DNA of 13,009 bases, taken from Gammaproteobacteria bacterium. Its GTDB lineage: Bacteria; Pseudomonadota; Gammaproteobacteria; DAOWEP01. Below the pieces are notes generated by a model that was not told the origin of the DNA, ran no database searches, and saw only the letters and a program-made list of their open reading frames with translations. The translations under genes were made by a program, and so were the position numbers. The stretch is taken from NCBI GenBank assembly GCA_030638455.1, contig DAOWEP010000040.1, positions 1-13,009 of the forward strand, written 5' to 3'. Shown in pieces: positions 1 through 7,418 of this stretch; the stretch's first letter is position 1; each line of letters starts with the position of its first letter.

Positions 1-316
1 AATAATTTGCTGTACTGGCTACAGAAATTGCCAGATGACCGCGATGCGTACCCTTTAATTCTTCAAATACCTCATCCGCCTCATCCAGCAATTGAGCAAT
101 CGAACGACTATAGTGGTACATCTCATTCCCGGCTTCCGTAAGGAATACCTTTTTCCCCATATGTTCAAACAGGGGCAACTCTACGCTTTGCTCTAACTGC
201 TTGATTTGCATAGATACTGCTGGCTGCGTCAAATGCAACTCCTCCGCTGCCCGGGTAAAATTCAGGTGCCGCGCCACGGACTCAAATACCTTTAATTGTC
301 TGAAGGTTACATGCAT
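1..316 (-). CDS. cbbR: LysR-type transcriptional regulator, probable CbbR (N-terminal part; C-terminus beyond the left edge)
   Basis: The first 105 residues are present. They hold a typical LysR winged helix-turn-helix: FRQLKVFESVARHLNFTRAAE (split here as FRQLKVFE and LNFTRAAEELHLTQPAVSMQ, about residues 5-37), then the wing (KKVFLTEAG) and the start of the linker helix. CbbR proteins activate Calvin-cycle operons in response to metabolites such as RuBP or NADPH. I infer CbbR rather than another LysR member from the opening residues and from the divergent position beside cbbM. The ATG at 316-314 is chosen because it gives the family's usual short lead before the helix-turn-helix; the other nearby ATG (312-310) meets a stop at once. 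A TATAAT sits on the minus strand at 345-340. The effector domain is outside the window, so effector specificity cannot be judged. Confidence 0.9.
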   Translation of the reverse strand, partial: MHVTFRQLKVFESVARHLNFTRAAEELHLTQPAVSMQIKQLEQSVELPLFEHMGKKVFLTEAGNEMYHYSRSIAQLLDEADEVFEELKGTHRGHLAISVASTANY

Positions 317-320
317 GTAA
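307..320. promoter_or_regulatory. Perfect 14-bp palindrome over the cbbR start codon, candidate CbbR autoregulatory site
   Basis: TTACATGCATGTAA is identical to its reverse complement and contains the cbbR ATG. It fits both the LysR-family T-N11-A pattern and the TNA-N8-TNA pattern reported for CbbR. LysR regulators often repress themselves from such sites. Binding is an inference; a coding coincidence or an mRNA hairpin hiding the start codon is also possible. Confidence 0.4.
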
Positions 321-339
321 ATACCTATAAATGTTACTT

Positions 340-345
340 ATTATA
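340..345 (-). promoter_or_regulatory. Candidate -10 box of the cbbR promoter
   Basis: The minus strand reads a consensus TATAAT here, 23 nt upstream of the cbbR ATG. The best -35 candidate, TGAATT-like, is weak. A start site near 333 would give a very short leader that contains the 14-bp palindrome. Confidence 0.35.
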
Positions 346-471
346 GCAGCTTATATCATACTAATTCACTGATCGAATCGCTCATATTAAGCTCCAGGCT
401 CAACTCCTTCATCTATAAAAAGATCGCTAAATGCAGGTTGCTGGAAAAATCTCAGGGTCAGGGAATCGTGC

Positions 472-490
472 AAAGTGCCGATACCACTTT
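472..490. promoter_or_regulatory. Inverted repeat upstream of the small gene at 531
   Basis: AAAGTG and CACTTT form a perfect 6-bp dyad around a 7-nt centre, about 40 nt before the next start codon, in the 214-nt gap between cbbR and that gene. It could be an operator or a small hairpin. An 8-bp direct repeat AATCTCAG (448-455 and 501-508) brackets it. No function is demonstrated. Confidence 0.25.
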
Positions 491-530
491 AAGAAAGCAC
501 AATCTCAGAACTTAAAGATATCGGATTATT

Positions 531-887
531 ATGAGCATACGACTAGACGATGTACCTATATATGAAAGCAAAATAATTGAAATACCCTCAAAGTATTTCA
601 ATCGTATCCGGCTGGGGCAGATCAGACTTCAGGGTCCTTTGCGGCTGGAACTGGCTGGATTGAGAGATATTGATGTCATTCTGGAAGACAATGCCTGGGT
701 CTGTATCGAAAACAGCCTGAACGATTTGCCGGTATTAGCATGGACAGACTTTGAGGTAGATAAGAGAAACTCATTGAATGAACCCGTGCGCTGCAAGCTC
801 TGTCTATACAATATTCATGCAGACCTAATTACTGAGACAGCCCTGAAAACCATTTATGAGCTGATTGATGATCGGCTACAAGATTAA
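531..887 (+). CDS. Hypothetical protein between cbbR and cbbM
   Basis: A 118-residue protein I do not recognise. It has no signal peptide or membrane segment. The first two thirds are rich in alternating hydrophobic residues, suggesting beta strands (for example RLGQIRLQGPLRLEL at about 27-41). A tryptophan/proline-containing core follows (NDLPVLAWTDF, about 64-74), then a basic segment ending in PVRCKLCLY and an acidic C-terminal helix (ETALKTIYELIDDRLQD). Four cysteines are absent as pairs apart from CKLC near residues 88-91, so a zinc site is not supported. The Shine-Dalgarno is weak (AAAGAT about 15 nt upstream). It runs in the direction of cbbM but is separated from it by 373 nt, so its own promoter is likely. 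Its place inside the RuBisCO locus hints at a role there, but this is inference only. It could also be an unrelated bystander. Confidence 0.65.
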   Translation: MSIRLDDVPIYESKIIEIPSKYFNRIRLGQIRLQGPLRLELAGLRDIDVILEDNAWVCIENSLNDLPVLAWTDFEVDKRNSLNEPVRCKLCLYNIHADLITETALKTIYELIDDRLQD

Positions 888-909
888 AACACCAGTCGAT
901 ATTCATTAA

Positions 910-940
910 CTATATGTTTTATAATTAAAAATTCATATAG
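910..940. repeat. Inverted repeat CTATATG / CATATAG
   Basis: Perfect 7-bp arms at 910-916 and 934-940 enclose 17 AT-rich bases that themselves contain a TATAAT (920-925). It begins 22 nt after the stop of the small upstream gene. It could be a weak terminator (no clear T run follows) or a regulator site. Confidence 0.3.
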
Positions 941-982
941 CATATACCCCTATTTTTACAGACCCGCCCATCAAACCTGCTT

Positions 983-1010
983 TAACGCCCCAATTAATAA
1001 GAGTGCGTAA
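983..1010 (+). promoter_or_regulatory. Two tandem candidate CbbR boxes
   Basis: Positions 983-996 read TAA-N8-TTA and 998-1010 read TAA-N7-TAA. Both match the loose TNA-N7/8-TNA pattern described for CbbR. They lie just upstream of, and reach the -35 zone of, the TATAAT at 1034-1039, where an activator would sit. The pattern is short and this DNA is AT-rich, so chance matches are likely. Confidence 0.35.
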
Positions 1011-1033
1011 AGCTCCCAACCCCTAACCATAAG

Positions 1034-1039
1034 TATAAT
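1034..1039 (+). promoter_or_regulatory. Candidate -10 box of the cbbM promoter
   Basis: Consensus TATAAT with no recognisable -35 at 16-18 nt upstream (the bases there read roughly AGCTCC). That is typical of activator-dependent promoters and consistent with CbbR control. It lies about 220 nt before the cbbM ATG. Confidence 0.4.
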
Positions 1040-1260
1040 ATTATTGTTTGTATCAGAATATTTGCTTTTACTTATATATAAAAAGAGAATATTGTTCCCG
1101 TCAAGTTAAAGGTATCTCACAGGAGATTAAATCAATACCCAACTCCTGGAGTTTACATATACAGATAGACAGGAGTCTGCTCACTAAAGGAATAGAAGAC
1201 TACGAACATTTTTTTGAACGCACTATTTGAACACACTTTTATTAAAAGAAGGAGATTGAA

Positions 1261-2640
1261 ATGGATCAATCAGCACGATATTCAGACCTGAGTCTGGATG
1301 AAGAAACACTTCTAGCTGAAGGCAAACACATCCTGGTTGCTTACACCATGACACCTGCTGACGGTTACGGTTACCTTTCAACCGCAGCTCACTTCGCGGC
1401 TGAATCATCGACGGGTACCAATGTTGAAGTTTGTACTACAGATGATTTCACCAAGGGTGTTGATGCTCTCGTATACGAAATCGACGAAGCCAAAGGCATC
1501 ATGAAGATTGCCTATCCGAATGAATTGTTCGACCGTAACGTCATCGATGGTCGCGCTATGATCGTTTCATTCCTTACTCTGGCCATTGGTAACAACCAGG
1601 GCATGGGTGATGTGAAATGCGCGCAAATGTTTGATTTCTATGTGCCGCCTAAAATGTTGGTACTGTTTGATGGTCCGTCTAAAGACATCAGCGACATGTG
1701 GCGCATTCTGGGTCGTCCTATTAAAGACGGTGGTTACATCGCCGGAACTATCATCAAACCAAAATTAGGTCTGCGTCCTGAGCCATTTGCTGACGCTGCA
1801 TACCAGTTCTGGCTAGGTGGTGACTTCATCAAGAATGACGAACCTCAAGGTAACCAGGTTTTCTGTCCAATGAAGAAGGTTATTCCTTTAGTGGCCGATG
1901 CCATGGCTCGCGCGCAGGATGAAACTGGCGAAGCCAAACTGTTCTCTGCCAACATCACTGCGGATGATTACCACGAAATGTGTGCTCGTGCGGACTTTGT
2001 ACTGGAAACTTTCGGTGAGAATGCTGCTCATGTTGCGTTCCTGGTTGACGGTTATGTGGGTGGCCCTGGCATGGTAACGACTGCACGTCGTCAATACCCT
2101 GACCAGTATCTGCACTATCATCGTGCTGGTCACGGTGCCGTAACATCTCCTTCTTCTAAACGTGGTTATACAGCTTATATCCTGGCTAAAATGTCACGTC
2201 TAATGGGTGCATCGGGTATCCACGTAGGAACGATGGGCTTCGGTAAGATGGAAGGTGGCAACGAAGATAAGATCATTGCTTACATGATTGAACGTGATGA
2301 GTGTCAAGGACCTGTTTATTATCAAAAATGGTATGGCATGAAACCTACTACTCCAATCATCTCTGGTGGTATGAATGCACTGCGTCTACCAGGCTTCTTC
2401 GAGAACCTGGGTCACGGTAACGTGATCAACACATCTGGTGGTGGTTCTTATGGCCATATTGACAGCCCAGCCGCTGGTGCTAAATCTCTGCACCAGGCAT
2501 TCCAGTGCTGGAAAGAAGGTGCAGACCCGATCGAGTTCGCGAAAGAGCACAAAGAATTTGCTCGCGCATTCGAATCCTTCCCTGGCGATGCAGATCAGAT
2601 CTTCCCAGGCTGGAGAGACAAACTGGGCGTTCATAAGTAA
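1261..2640 (+). CDS. cbbM: Ribulose-1,5-bisphosphate carboxylase/oxygenase, form II
   Basis: This enzyme fixes CO2 onto ribulose-1,5-bisphosphate, giving two 3-phosphoglycerates in the Calvin cycle; form II consists of large subunits only. The 459 residues match the form II length. Active-site residues fall at the same numbers as in the Rhodospirillum rubrum enzyme: K166 and K168 (GTIIKPKLGL), carbamylated K191 with Mg ligands D193 and E194 (GGDFIKNDEPQGNQ), H287 (HYHRAGHGA), H321, loop-6 K329 (GTMGFGKMEGG), S368 (ISGG) and the phosphate-binding GGGSYGH near 393-399. All needed residues are intact, so it should be active. The start follows a strong AAGGAG. It is preceded by a candidate CbbR-controlled promoter and followed by a terminator, then by its activase genes. 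Codon use is clean, as expected for a highly expressed gene. Confidence 0.98.
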   Translation: MDQSARYSDLSLDEETLLAEGKHILVAYTMTPADGYGYLSTAAHFAAESSTGTNVEVCTTDDFTKGVDALVYEIDEAKGIMKIAYPNELFDRNVIDGRAMIVSFLTLAIGNNQGMGDVKCAQMFDFYVPPKMLVLFDGPSKDISDMWRILGRPIKDGGYIAGTIIKPKLGLRPEPFADAAYQFWLGGDFIKNDEPQGNQVFCPMKKVIPLVADAMARAQDETGEAKLFSANITADDYHEMCARADFVLETFGENAAHVAFLVDGYVGGPGMVTTARRQYPDQYLHYHRAGHGAVTSPSSKRGYTAYILAKMSRLMGASGIHVGTMGFGKMEGGNEDKIIAYMIERDECQGPVYYQKWYGMKPTTPIISGGMNALRLPGFFENLGHGNVINTSGGGSYGHIDSPAAGAKSLHQAFQCWKEGADPIEFAKEHKEFARAFESFPGDADQIFPGWRDKLGVHK

Positions 2641-2672
2641 GCGAACGCTTCACTTCATGGCTGAGAAACAAG

Positions 2673-2703
2673 AAAAACCCTCGCCATGTGCGGGGGTTTT
2701 TTT
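2673..2703 (+). terminator. Intrinsic terminator after cbbM
   Basis: A 12-bp stem (AAAAACCCTCGC with GCGGGGGTTTTT, one G-U pair) closes a short CATGT loop and runs into seven Ts. It lies 33 nt after the cbbM stop and 59 nt before the cbbQ start, so it should end most cbbM transcripts and allow only partial read-through into cbbQO. Confidence 0.85.
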
Positions 2704-2761
2704 ACTATTAATTTGCGTTTATTAGCATTTGTTTGCGGATAATAATTCAGGAAAACATGCC

Positions 2762-3571
2762 ATGTCTGACATCGATATTGAACAATACAAAATCAAACAG
2801 GAACCATATTACGAACCAACAGGCAATGAAGTAGCGCTATACCAGGCGGCCTATGAGGCGCGCCTGCCTGTCATGATCAAAGGGCCAACTGGCTGCGGCA
2901 AGTCACGCTTTATTGAACACATGGCATGGAAACTGAAAAAACCATTGATTACCGTCGCCTGCAATGAAGATATGACCGCGTCAGACCTGGTGGGTCGTTA
3001 TCTGCTGGATGCCGATGGTACGCGCTGGCTAGATGGCCCATTAACTACTGCCGCACGTATTGGTGCCATTTGTTACCTGGATGAAATTGTTGAAGCACGA
3101 CAGGACACCACTGTAGTGATTCATCCATTAACGGATCATCGTCGCCAGTTACCTTTGGACAAAAAAGGTGAACTGATTGATGCTCATCCGGATTTCCAGT
3201 TGGTCATTTCCTATAACCCCGGTTACCAGAGCTTAATGAAAGACCTGAAACAATCTACCAAGCAACGTTTTACCGGTATGGATTTTGATTATCCTTCGGC
3301 TGATCTGGAAGCCAGCATTGTGCAAAAAGAAGCGAGTATCGATGCGGAGTTGGCCATGAAGCTGGTTAAAATCGGCGAGACCGCGCGTAATCTGAAGGGC
3401 CATGGACTGGATGAAGGTATATCCACTCGTTTACTGGTATATGCAGCTAATCTGATATCTAAAGGTATTGATGCACCCGATGCCTGCCGTATGGCAATGG
3501 TACGCCCTATTACGGATGATGCCGATATTCGCAGTACATTGGATCATGCGATTGATGCCATTTTTGCATAA
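2762..3571 (+). CDS. cbbQ: CbbQ, MoxR-type AAA+ ATPase of the RuBisCO activase
   Basis: CbbQ forms hexameric AAA+ rings that, with CbbO, use ATP to strip inhibitory sugar phosphates from RuBisCO. The 269 residues hold Walker A GPTGCGKS (41-48), Walker B ICYLDE (103-108), sensor 1 at N152 (ISYNP), a likely arginine finger in KQRF (R169) and a sensor-2 arginine in STRLL (R223). The ATG at 2762 is preferred over an in-frame TTG 33 nt upstream because AGGA lies 9 nt before it. This also gives the usual short N-terminus. The partner cbbO follows 42 nt downstream, which supports the assignment over a generic MoxR or NorQ ATPase. Transcription comes either from read-through of the cbbM terminator or from an unrecognised promoter in the 58-nt gap. 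Confidence 0.95.
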   Translation: MSDIDIEQYKIKQEPYYEPTGNEVALYQAAYEARLPVMIKGPTGCGKSRFIEHMAWKLKKPLITVACNEDMTASDLVGRYLLDADGTRWLDGPLTTAARIGAICYLDEIVEARQDTTVVIHPLTDHRRQLPLDKKGELIDAHPDFQLVISYNPGYQSLMKDLKQSTKQRFTGMDFDYPSADLEASIVQKEASIDAELAMKLVKIGETARNLKGHGLDEGISTRLLVYAANLISKGIDAPDACRMAMVRPITDDADIRSTLDHAIDAIFA

Positions 3572-3613
3572 TACCCAACTTGCACAACATAACCTTCGCG
3601 AACAAAACCGATC

Positions 3614-5923
3614 ATGAGTCTGGCCGCACCGGATAAAGAAATAAGCCCTGAACTCAGTGCCGAGATGCAGGCATTCCGGGATCAACTGAAATGCAATTTT
3701 AAAGACCTGGATGATGTCTTTGTCGACTGCATGTCAGGTGCATTGGCCGTTTTATCTAATGATGGAATTAAAGATTACCTTAAAGGTGCTTCACTGATCT
3801 GCATGATTGGACGCGGCTTTGAACCGGTACTGGTTTATCTGGAAGAAATGCCCCAGGTCGCCAAACAACTGGGTGAGTCCACCCTGTCACTGGTTTCACA
3901 AACTGTCTGGAATATGTCACGTAGCCCTAATGGCAATGCAATCCCTCCCTTCCTGAATACCATCGCAGAAGCAGCTCGCCGACTTGGAAGTGAAGAACAG
4001 TTAAAACATTATATAGAACTATTGATGGATATGATGGAACGTACTACAGGTTCTATTCACGGCTTTCATACAACCATCCCCAGCCCCGGCCTGCCCGACC
4101 TGTTAAATCAGATGCCGTACTTGCTTAGCGAATTGTCTCTGGAAGGCATCAAGAACTGGATTGACTACGGCATCAATAATTACAACAACAATCCGGATCG
4201 CCAACGGGATTATTTCTGCCTGCAATCAGCTGATAGCAGAGCAATACTAAGCCGAGAACGGCACGGCACGTTGTTCATTGATAACGAACGCAAGCTTGAT
4301 TTGTATTTAAAAGCATTATGGGAACAAAAATCATATTTAATTCCATACTCCAACGCATTTGATCAATTACGCAAGCCTATTCCGTACTACGATCATCTAG
4401 GTATTCGTGTGCCAGATGTTTTTGATGATAAAGACGACTCCAACGGAAAAGTGGCCGGCATTAACCGTTACCGAGCCGTATTGGCCCACATTGCAGCACA
4501 TCAACGATGGACGACCGCCATTATTGCGGACAACTTCAGCCCTTTTCAACGCATCGCCATCGAGACACTGGAAGATTCACGTGTTGAATACCTGGCCATA
4601 AAGAAATATCCGGGACTAAGAAAACTATTTAGTTCCCTGCATCCAAAACCTGCAGAAGATGCTTGTGAGCCGGAAAAAGAGTCCTGCATTCGTCACCGCC
4701 TGGCCATGCTGTCTTATGGGATTCTTGACGGCAATCACGGATACAAGAACCAGGACTTACTGGAATGCATAAGGCAATTTCATGAAGTAATGTTGCAAGA
4801 TGAAACGACTACTAAAGATATTGTCCAGATTGCAATTTCCTATATCGCTAAAACCCGACGTCAGACAGACCAGTCACCAAAAGTCCACTTCAAAGATACA
4901 GAGGTAGATTACCGCGATGATAATCGTCATATGTGGAAATTTATCGAAGAAGGCGATGAAGAAGAAGCATTTGAAGATCTTAATAAAGTACGGCCTGAAG
5001 AAAGCGAATTTGACGGACTGCCGCCAAGACATTACAAGGAATGGGATTACCATACAAAATCCTATCGTCCTGACTGGGTAAGTCTGTATGAAAGCCTGCA
5101 CCCGCCCGGTGATGCCTCTTATATTGATGCGTTGCTACAAAAACATGCTGCTCTTGCCAAACAACTAAAACAGATCCTGGATTTACTTAAACCACAGGAT
5201 TATGTTCGGGTTCGTTATCAGGAGGAAGGCAGTGACCTGGATCTTGATGTCGCTATACGGTCACTAATCGACTTCAAGAGTGGAGCACAACCGGATCCGC
5301 GCATCAACATGAGCCATAAACACGATGGCCGTGATATTGCCGTTCTATTGCTGCTGGATCTTTCTGCTTCTCTGGCAGATATTCCGGAAGGCTGTGAACA
5401 AACAATCCTGGAACTCAGTCAGGAGTCGGTGGCATTACTGGGATGGGCCATTGAGCACCTGGGTGATAAATTTGCCATTGCCGGTTTTTCTTCCAATACC
5501 CGTCATGAGGTTCGTTATCAACATATCAAGGGGTTTAGCGAACAATGGAACGATGAAGTCAAAGGCCGGCTTGCTGCAATGGAAGCAGGCTATTCCACTC
5601 GCATGGGGGCGGCACTTCGACATGCTGCCCATTACCTTGGAGCACAACAAGCTGATAAAAAACTGTTACTGGTATTAACGGACGGTGAACCTTCAGACAT
5701 TGATGTCGATGACCATCGCTTACTGGTTGAAGATGCACGCAAGGCGGTACAGGAACTGGATCAGGAGGGTATATACACCTACTGCATCAATCTTGACGCC
5801 AATGTAAAACCGGGCGAAGATGATTACGTGACCGACATCTTCGGCAATCAGTACACTATTATCGACAAGGTAGAGCGCTTACCGGAAAAATTACCGCAAC
5901 TTTTTATGGCGCTCACTGGATAA
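3614..5923 (+). CDS. cbbO: CbbO, von Willebrand factor A protein, adaptor of the RuBisCO activase
   Basis: In characterised CbbQO systems one CbbO binds the CbbQ hexamer and recruits inhibited RuBisCO through its VWA metal site. This 769-residue protein has a long, mostly helical N-terminal region without membrane segments and a very acidic stretch near 446-466. Its C-terminal VWA domain spans about 574-769. The MIDAS motif is complete: D582-x-S584-x-S586 (LLDLSAS), T662 (YSTRMG) and D690 in LTDGEPSD. The protein resembles NorD and other MoxR-partner VWA proteins, but pairing with cbbQ behind cbbM makes CbbO the right call. No good Shine-Dalgarno is visible before the ATG at 3614, so translation may depend on cbbQ. 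The next gene begins 23 nt after the stop. Confidence 0.94.
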   Translation: MSLAAPDKEISPELSAEMQAFRDQLKCNFKDLDDVFVDCMSGALAVLSNDGIKDYLKGASLICMIGRGFEPVLVYLEEMPQVAKQLGESTLSLVSQTVWNMSRSPNGNAIPPFLNTIAEAARRLGSEEQLKHYIELLMDMMERTTGSIHGFHTTIPSPGLPDLLNQMPYLLSELSLEGIKNWIDYGINNYNNNPDRQRDYFCLQSADSRAILSRERHGTLFIDNERKLDLYLKALWEQKSYLIPYSNAFDQLRKPIPYYDHLGIRVPDVFDDKDDSNGKVAGINRYRAVLAHIAAHQRWTTAIIADNFSPFQRIAIETLEDSRVEYLAIKKYPGLRKLFSSLHPKPAEDACEPEKESCIRHRLAMLSYGILDGNHGYKNQDLLECIRQFHEVMLQDETTTKDIVQIAISYIAKTRRQTDQSPKVHFKDTEVDYRDDNRHMWKFIEEGDEEEAFEDLNKVRPEESEFDGLPPRHYKEWDYHTKSYRPDWVSLYESLHPPGDASYIDALLQKHAALAKQLKQILDLLKPQDYVRVRYQEEGSDLDLDVAIRSLIDFKSGAQPDPRINMSHKHDGRDIAVLLLLDLSASLADIPEGCEQTILELSQESVALLGWAIEHLGDKFAIAGFSSNTRHEVRYQHIKGFSEQWNDEVKGRLAAMEAGYSTRMGAALRHAAHYLGAQQADKKLLLVLTDGEPSDIDVDDHRLLVEDARKAVQELDQEGIYTYCINLDANVKPGEDDYVTDIFGNQYTIIDKVERLPEKLPQLFMALTG

Positions 5924-5946
5924 CAATCTGGAGTAATATAGACAAC

Positions 5947-6495
5947 ATGAACGAAAAAACAGTACGCAATCCATCATTAGGCATTATGGCTCAACTAATA
6001 TTCTGGAGCCGATGGTTACAGGCCCCCTTGTATCTCGGGCTAATTGTGGCGCAGGGTGTTTATGTTTATCACTTTATGATTGAGCTCTACCACCTGGTTC
6101 ATAAGGCGACAAGCATCGGCGAAACCGAGATCATGCTCATCGTGCTAGGCTTGATCGATGTTGTGATGATCGCCAATCTACTCATTATGGTGATCATTGG
6201 TGGTTATGAAACTTTTGTTTCACGCCTCAATATCAAGGAACATCCTGATCAGCCAGAATGGTTATCACATGTCAATGCCGCCACCATGAAAATCAAACTG
6301 GCGATGGCGCTGATCGGCATCTCTTCTATTCATCTACTCAAGACTTTTATTAATGCTGATCAAATGTCGGAAACAACCATCAAATGGCAGGTACTCATCC
6401 ACCTGACCTTTATTGTTTCTGCTCTGGCCATGGCCTATACCGACCGCATCATGACCGGAACACTCCTTGCCGCTCACGGCAAGGCAGAAGATTAA
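5947..6495 (+). CDS. UPF0114 (YqhA-like) integral membrane protein
   Basis: This 182-residue protein matches what I know of the UPF0114/YqhA family, whose function is not established. About four hydrophobic segments are visible (roughly 22-42, 62-84, 116-134 and 147-166). Conserved-looking features include the N-terminal FWSRWLQAPLYLGL, the IDVVMIANLLIMVIIGGYETFVSR stretch (given here as IDVVMIANLL and IGGYETFVSR, 70-93) and a C-terminal AYTDRIM. It would sit in the inner membrane. It lies 23 nt after cbbO and 29 nt before purC, in the same direction, so the three are probably co-transcribed. The nearest Shine-Dalgarno, GGAG at 5930-5933, is 13 nt from the ATG, longer than usual, so translation may be modest. 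A link to carbon fixation is only suggested by position. Confidence 0.85.
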   Translation: MNEKTVRNPSLGIMAQLIFWSRWLQAPLYLGLIVAQGVYVYHFMIELYHLVHKATSIGETEIMLIVLGLIDVVMIANLLIMVIIGGYETFVSRLNIKEHPDQPEWLSHVNAATMKIKLAMALIGISSIHLLKTFINADQMSETTIKWQVLIHLTFIVSALAMAYTDRIMTGTLLAAHGKAED

Positions 6496-6524
6496 TAAAC
6501 AACCAATATCAATAAGGTAACCTC

Positions 6525-7418
6525 ATGAGCATCGCACCAGAAACATTATTCGAATCAGACATAAAAAGCTTACCCTTAATCCATCGCGGCAAGGTACGTG
6601 ATATCTATGGTATTGGTGATGACCACCTGTTGATCGTAACCACTGACAGGCTCTCAGCCTTTGACGTAATACTACCCGACCCGATTCCGGGCAAAGGCAT
6701 CGTGCTCACCTCGGTTTCCAACTTCTGGTTTGAACGCATGAAAGACGTAGTACCTAACCAGCTATCCTCCATGACACTGGAAGAAGCCTTGCCGGATGAA
6801 GCAGAACGCAATCAGGTAACAGGCCGTGCAATTGTGGTAAAAAAATTAAATGCGCTCCCGGTAGAAGCCATCGTGCGTGGCTACCTGATCGGCTCTGGCT
6901 TGAAGGATTATCAAAAGACCGGGGCAGTTTGCGGCATAACATTACCCGAAGGACTACAGATGGCAGACAAACTGCCAGAAGCGATTTACACACCATCCAC
7001 CAAGGCAGATGTCGGCGAGCATGACGAAAACGTAGACTTTGCATACACCTGCAAACTCATTGGCGATGACATGGCCGCACAGGTTCGTGATGTCAGCCTT
7101 AAGCTGTATACCGAAGCAGCCGAGTATGCACTGAAGCGCGGCATCATCATTGCAGACACCAAGTTTGAATTTGGCCTGGATGAAAACGGCACACTGACCT
7201 TAATTGACGAAGCACTAACACCGGACTCTTCACGCTTCTGGCCAGCCGACACCTATCAGCCCGGCATTAGCCCACCAAGTTTTGACAAGCAGTTTGTACG
7301 CGATTATCTGGAGACACTGGATTGGAACAAGAAAGCTCCCGGACCTAAACTACCAGATGAGATTACACAAAGAACTGCGGATAAATACCAGGAAGCGTTG
7401 AACCGTTTGACAAAATAA
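6525..7418 (+). CDS. purC: Phosphoribosylaminoimidazole-succinocarboxamide synthase (SAICAR synthetase)
   Basis: PurC joins CAIR and aspartate with ATP to make SAICAR in purine synthesis, in the cytosol. The 297-residue length is that of the longer form (yeast Ade1-like) rather than the roughly 240-residue E. coli form. Family motifs are present in order: GKVRDIY (22-28), TDRLSAFDV (40-48), VEAIVRGYLIGSG (113-125), DTKFEFG (211-217) and the strongly conserved DEALTPDSSRFW (228-239). The ATG has a good AAGG at 6514-6517, 7 nt upstream. It closes the apparent cbbQ-cbbO-UPF0114-purC run; a long non-coding stretch follows. No clear terminator with a T run is seen behind it, although a GC-rich hairpin lies at 7507-7522. 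Why it sits with RuBisCO activase genes is not evident. Confidence 0.97.
   Translation: MSIAPETLFESDIKSLPLIHRGKVRDIYGIGDDHLLIVTTDRLSAFDVILPDPIPGKGIVLTSVSNFWFERMKDVVPNQLSSMTLEEALPDEAERNQVTGRAIVVKKLNALPVEAIVRGYLIGSGLKDYQKTGAVCGITLPEGLQMADKLPEAIYTPSTKADVGEHDENVDFAYTCKLIGDDMAAQVRDVSLKLYTEAAEYALKRGIIIADTKFEFGLDENGTLTLIDEALTPDSSRFWPADTYQPGISPPSFDKQFVRDYLETLDWNKKAPGPKLPDEITQRTADKYQEALNRLTK

Larger units (their letters stand above)
888..1260 (+). promoter_or_regulatory. cbbM upstream regulatory region and leader (no gene seen)
   Basis: This 373-nt AT-rich stretch lacks a convincing gene. It holds, in order, a 7-bp inverted repeat (910-940), two candidate CbbR boxes (983-1010), a consensus TATAAT (1034-1039) and a leader with short dyads (1114-1127 and 1141-1153). 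It ends in a strong ribosome binding site: AAGGAG at 1249-1254, 6 nt before the cbbM ATG. A transcript starting near 1046 would have a 5' leader of about 215 nt, which is long and leaves room for post-transcriptional control. Confidence 0.6.

Noticed and set aside
1048..1230. A 60-codon open frame in the cbbM leader starting with TTG
   Set aside because: No Shine-Dalgarno, a rare start codon, an AT-rich low-complexity beginning and no recognisable family. It lies where a promoter and leader are expected.
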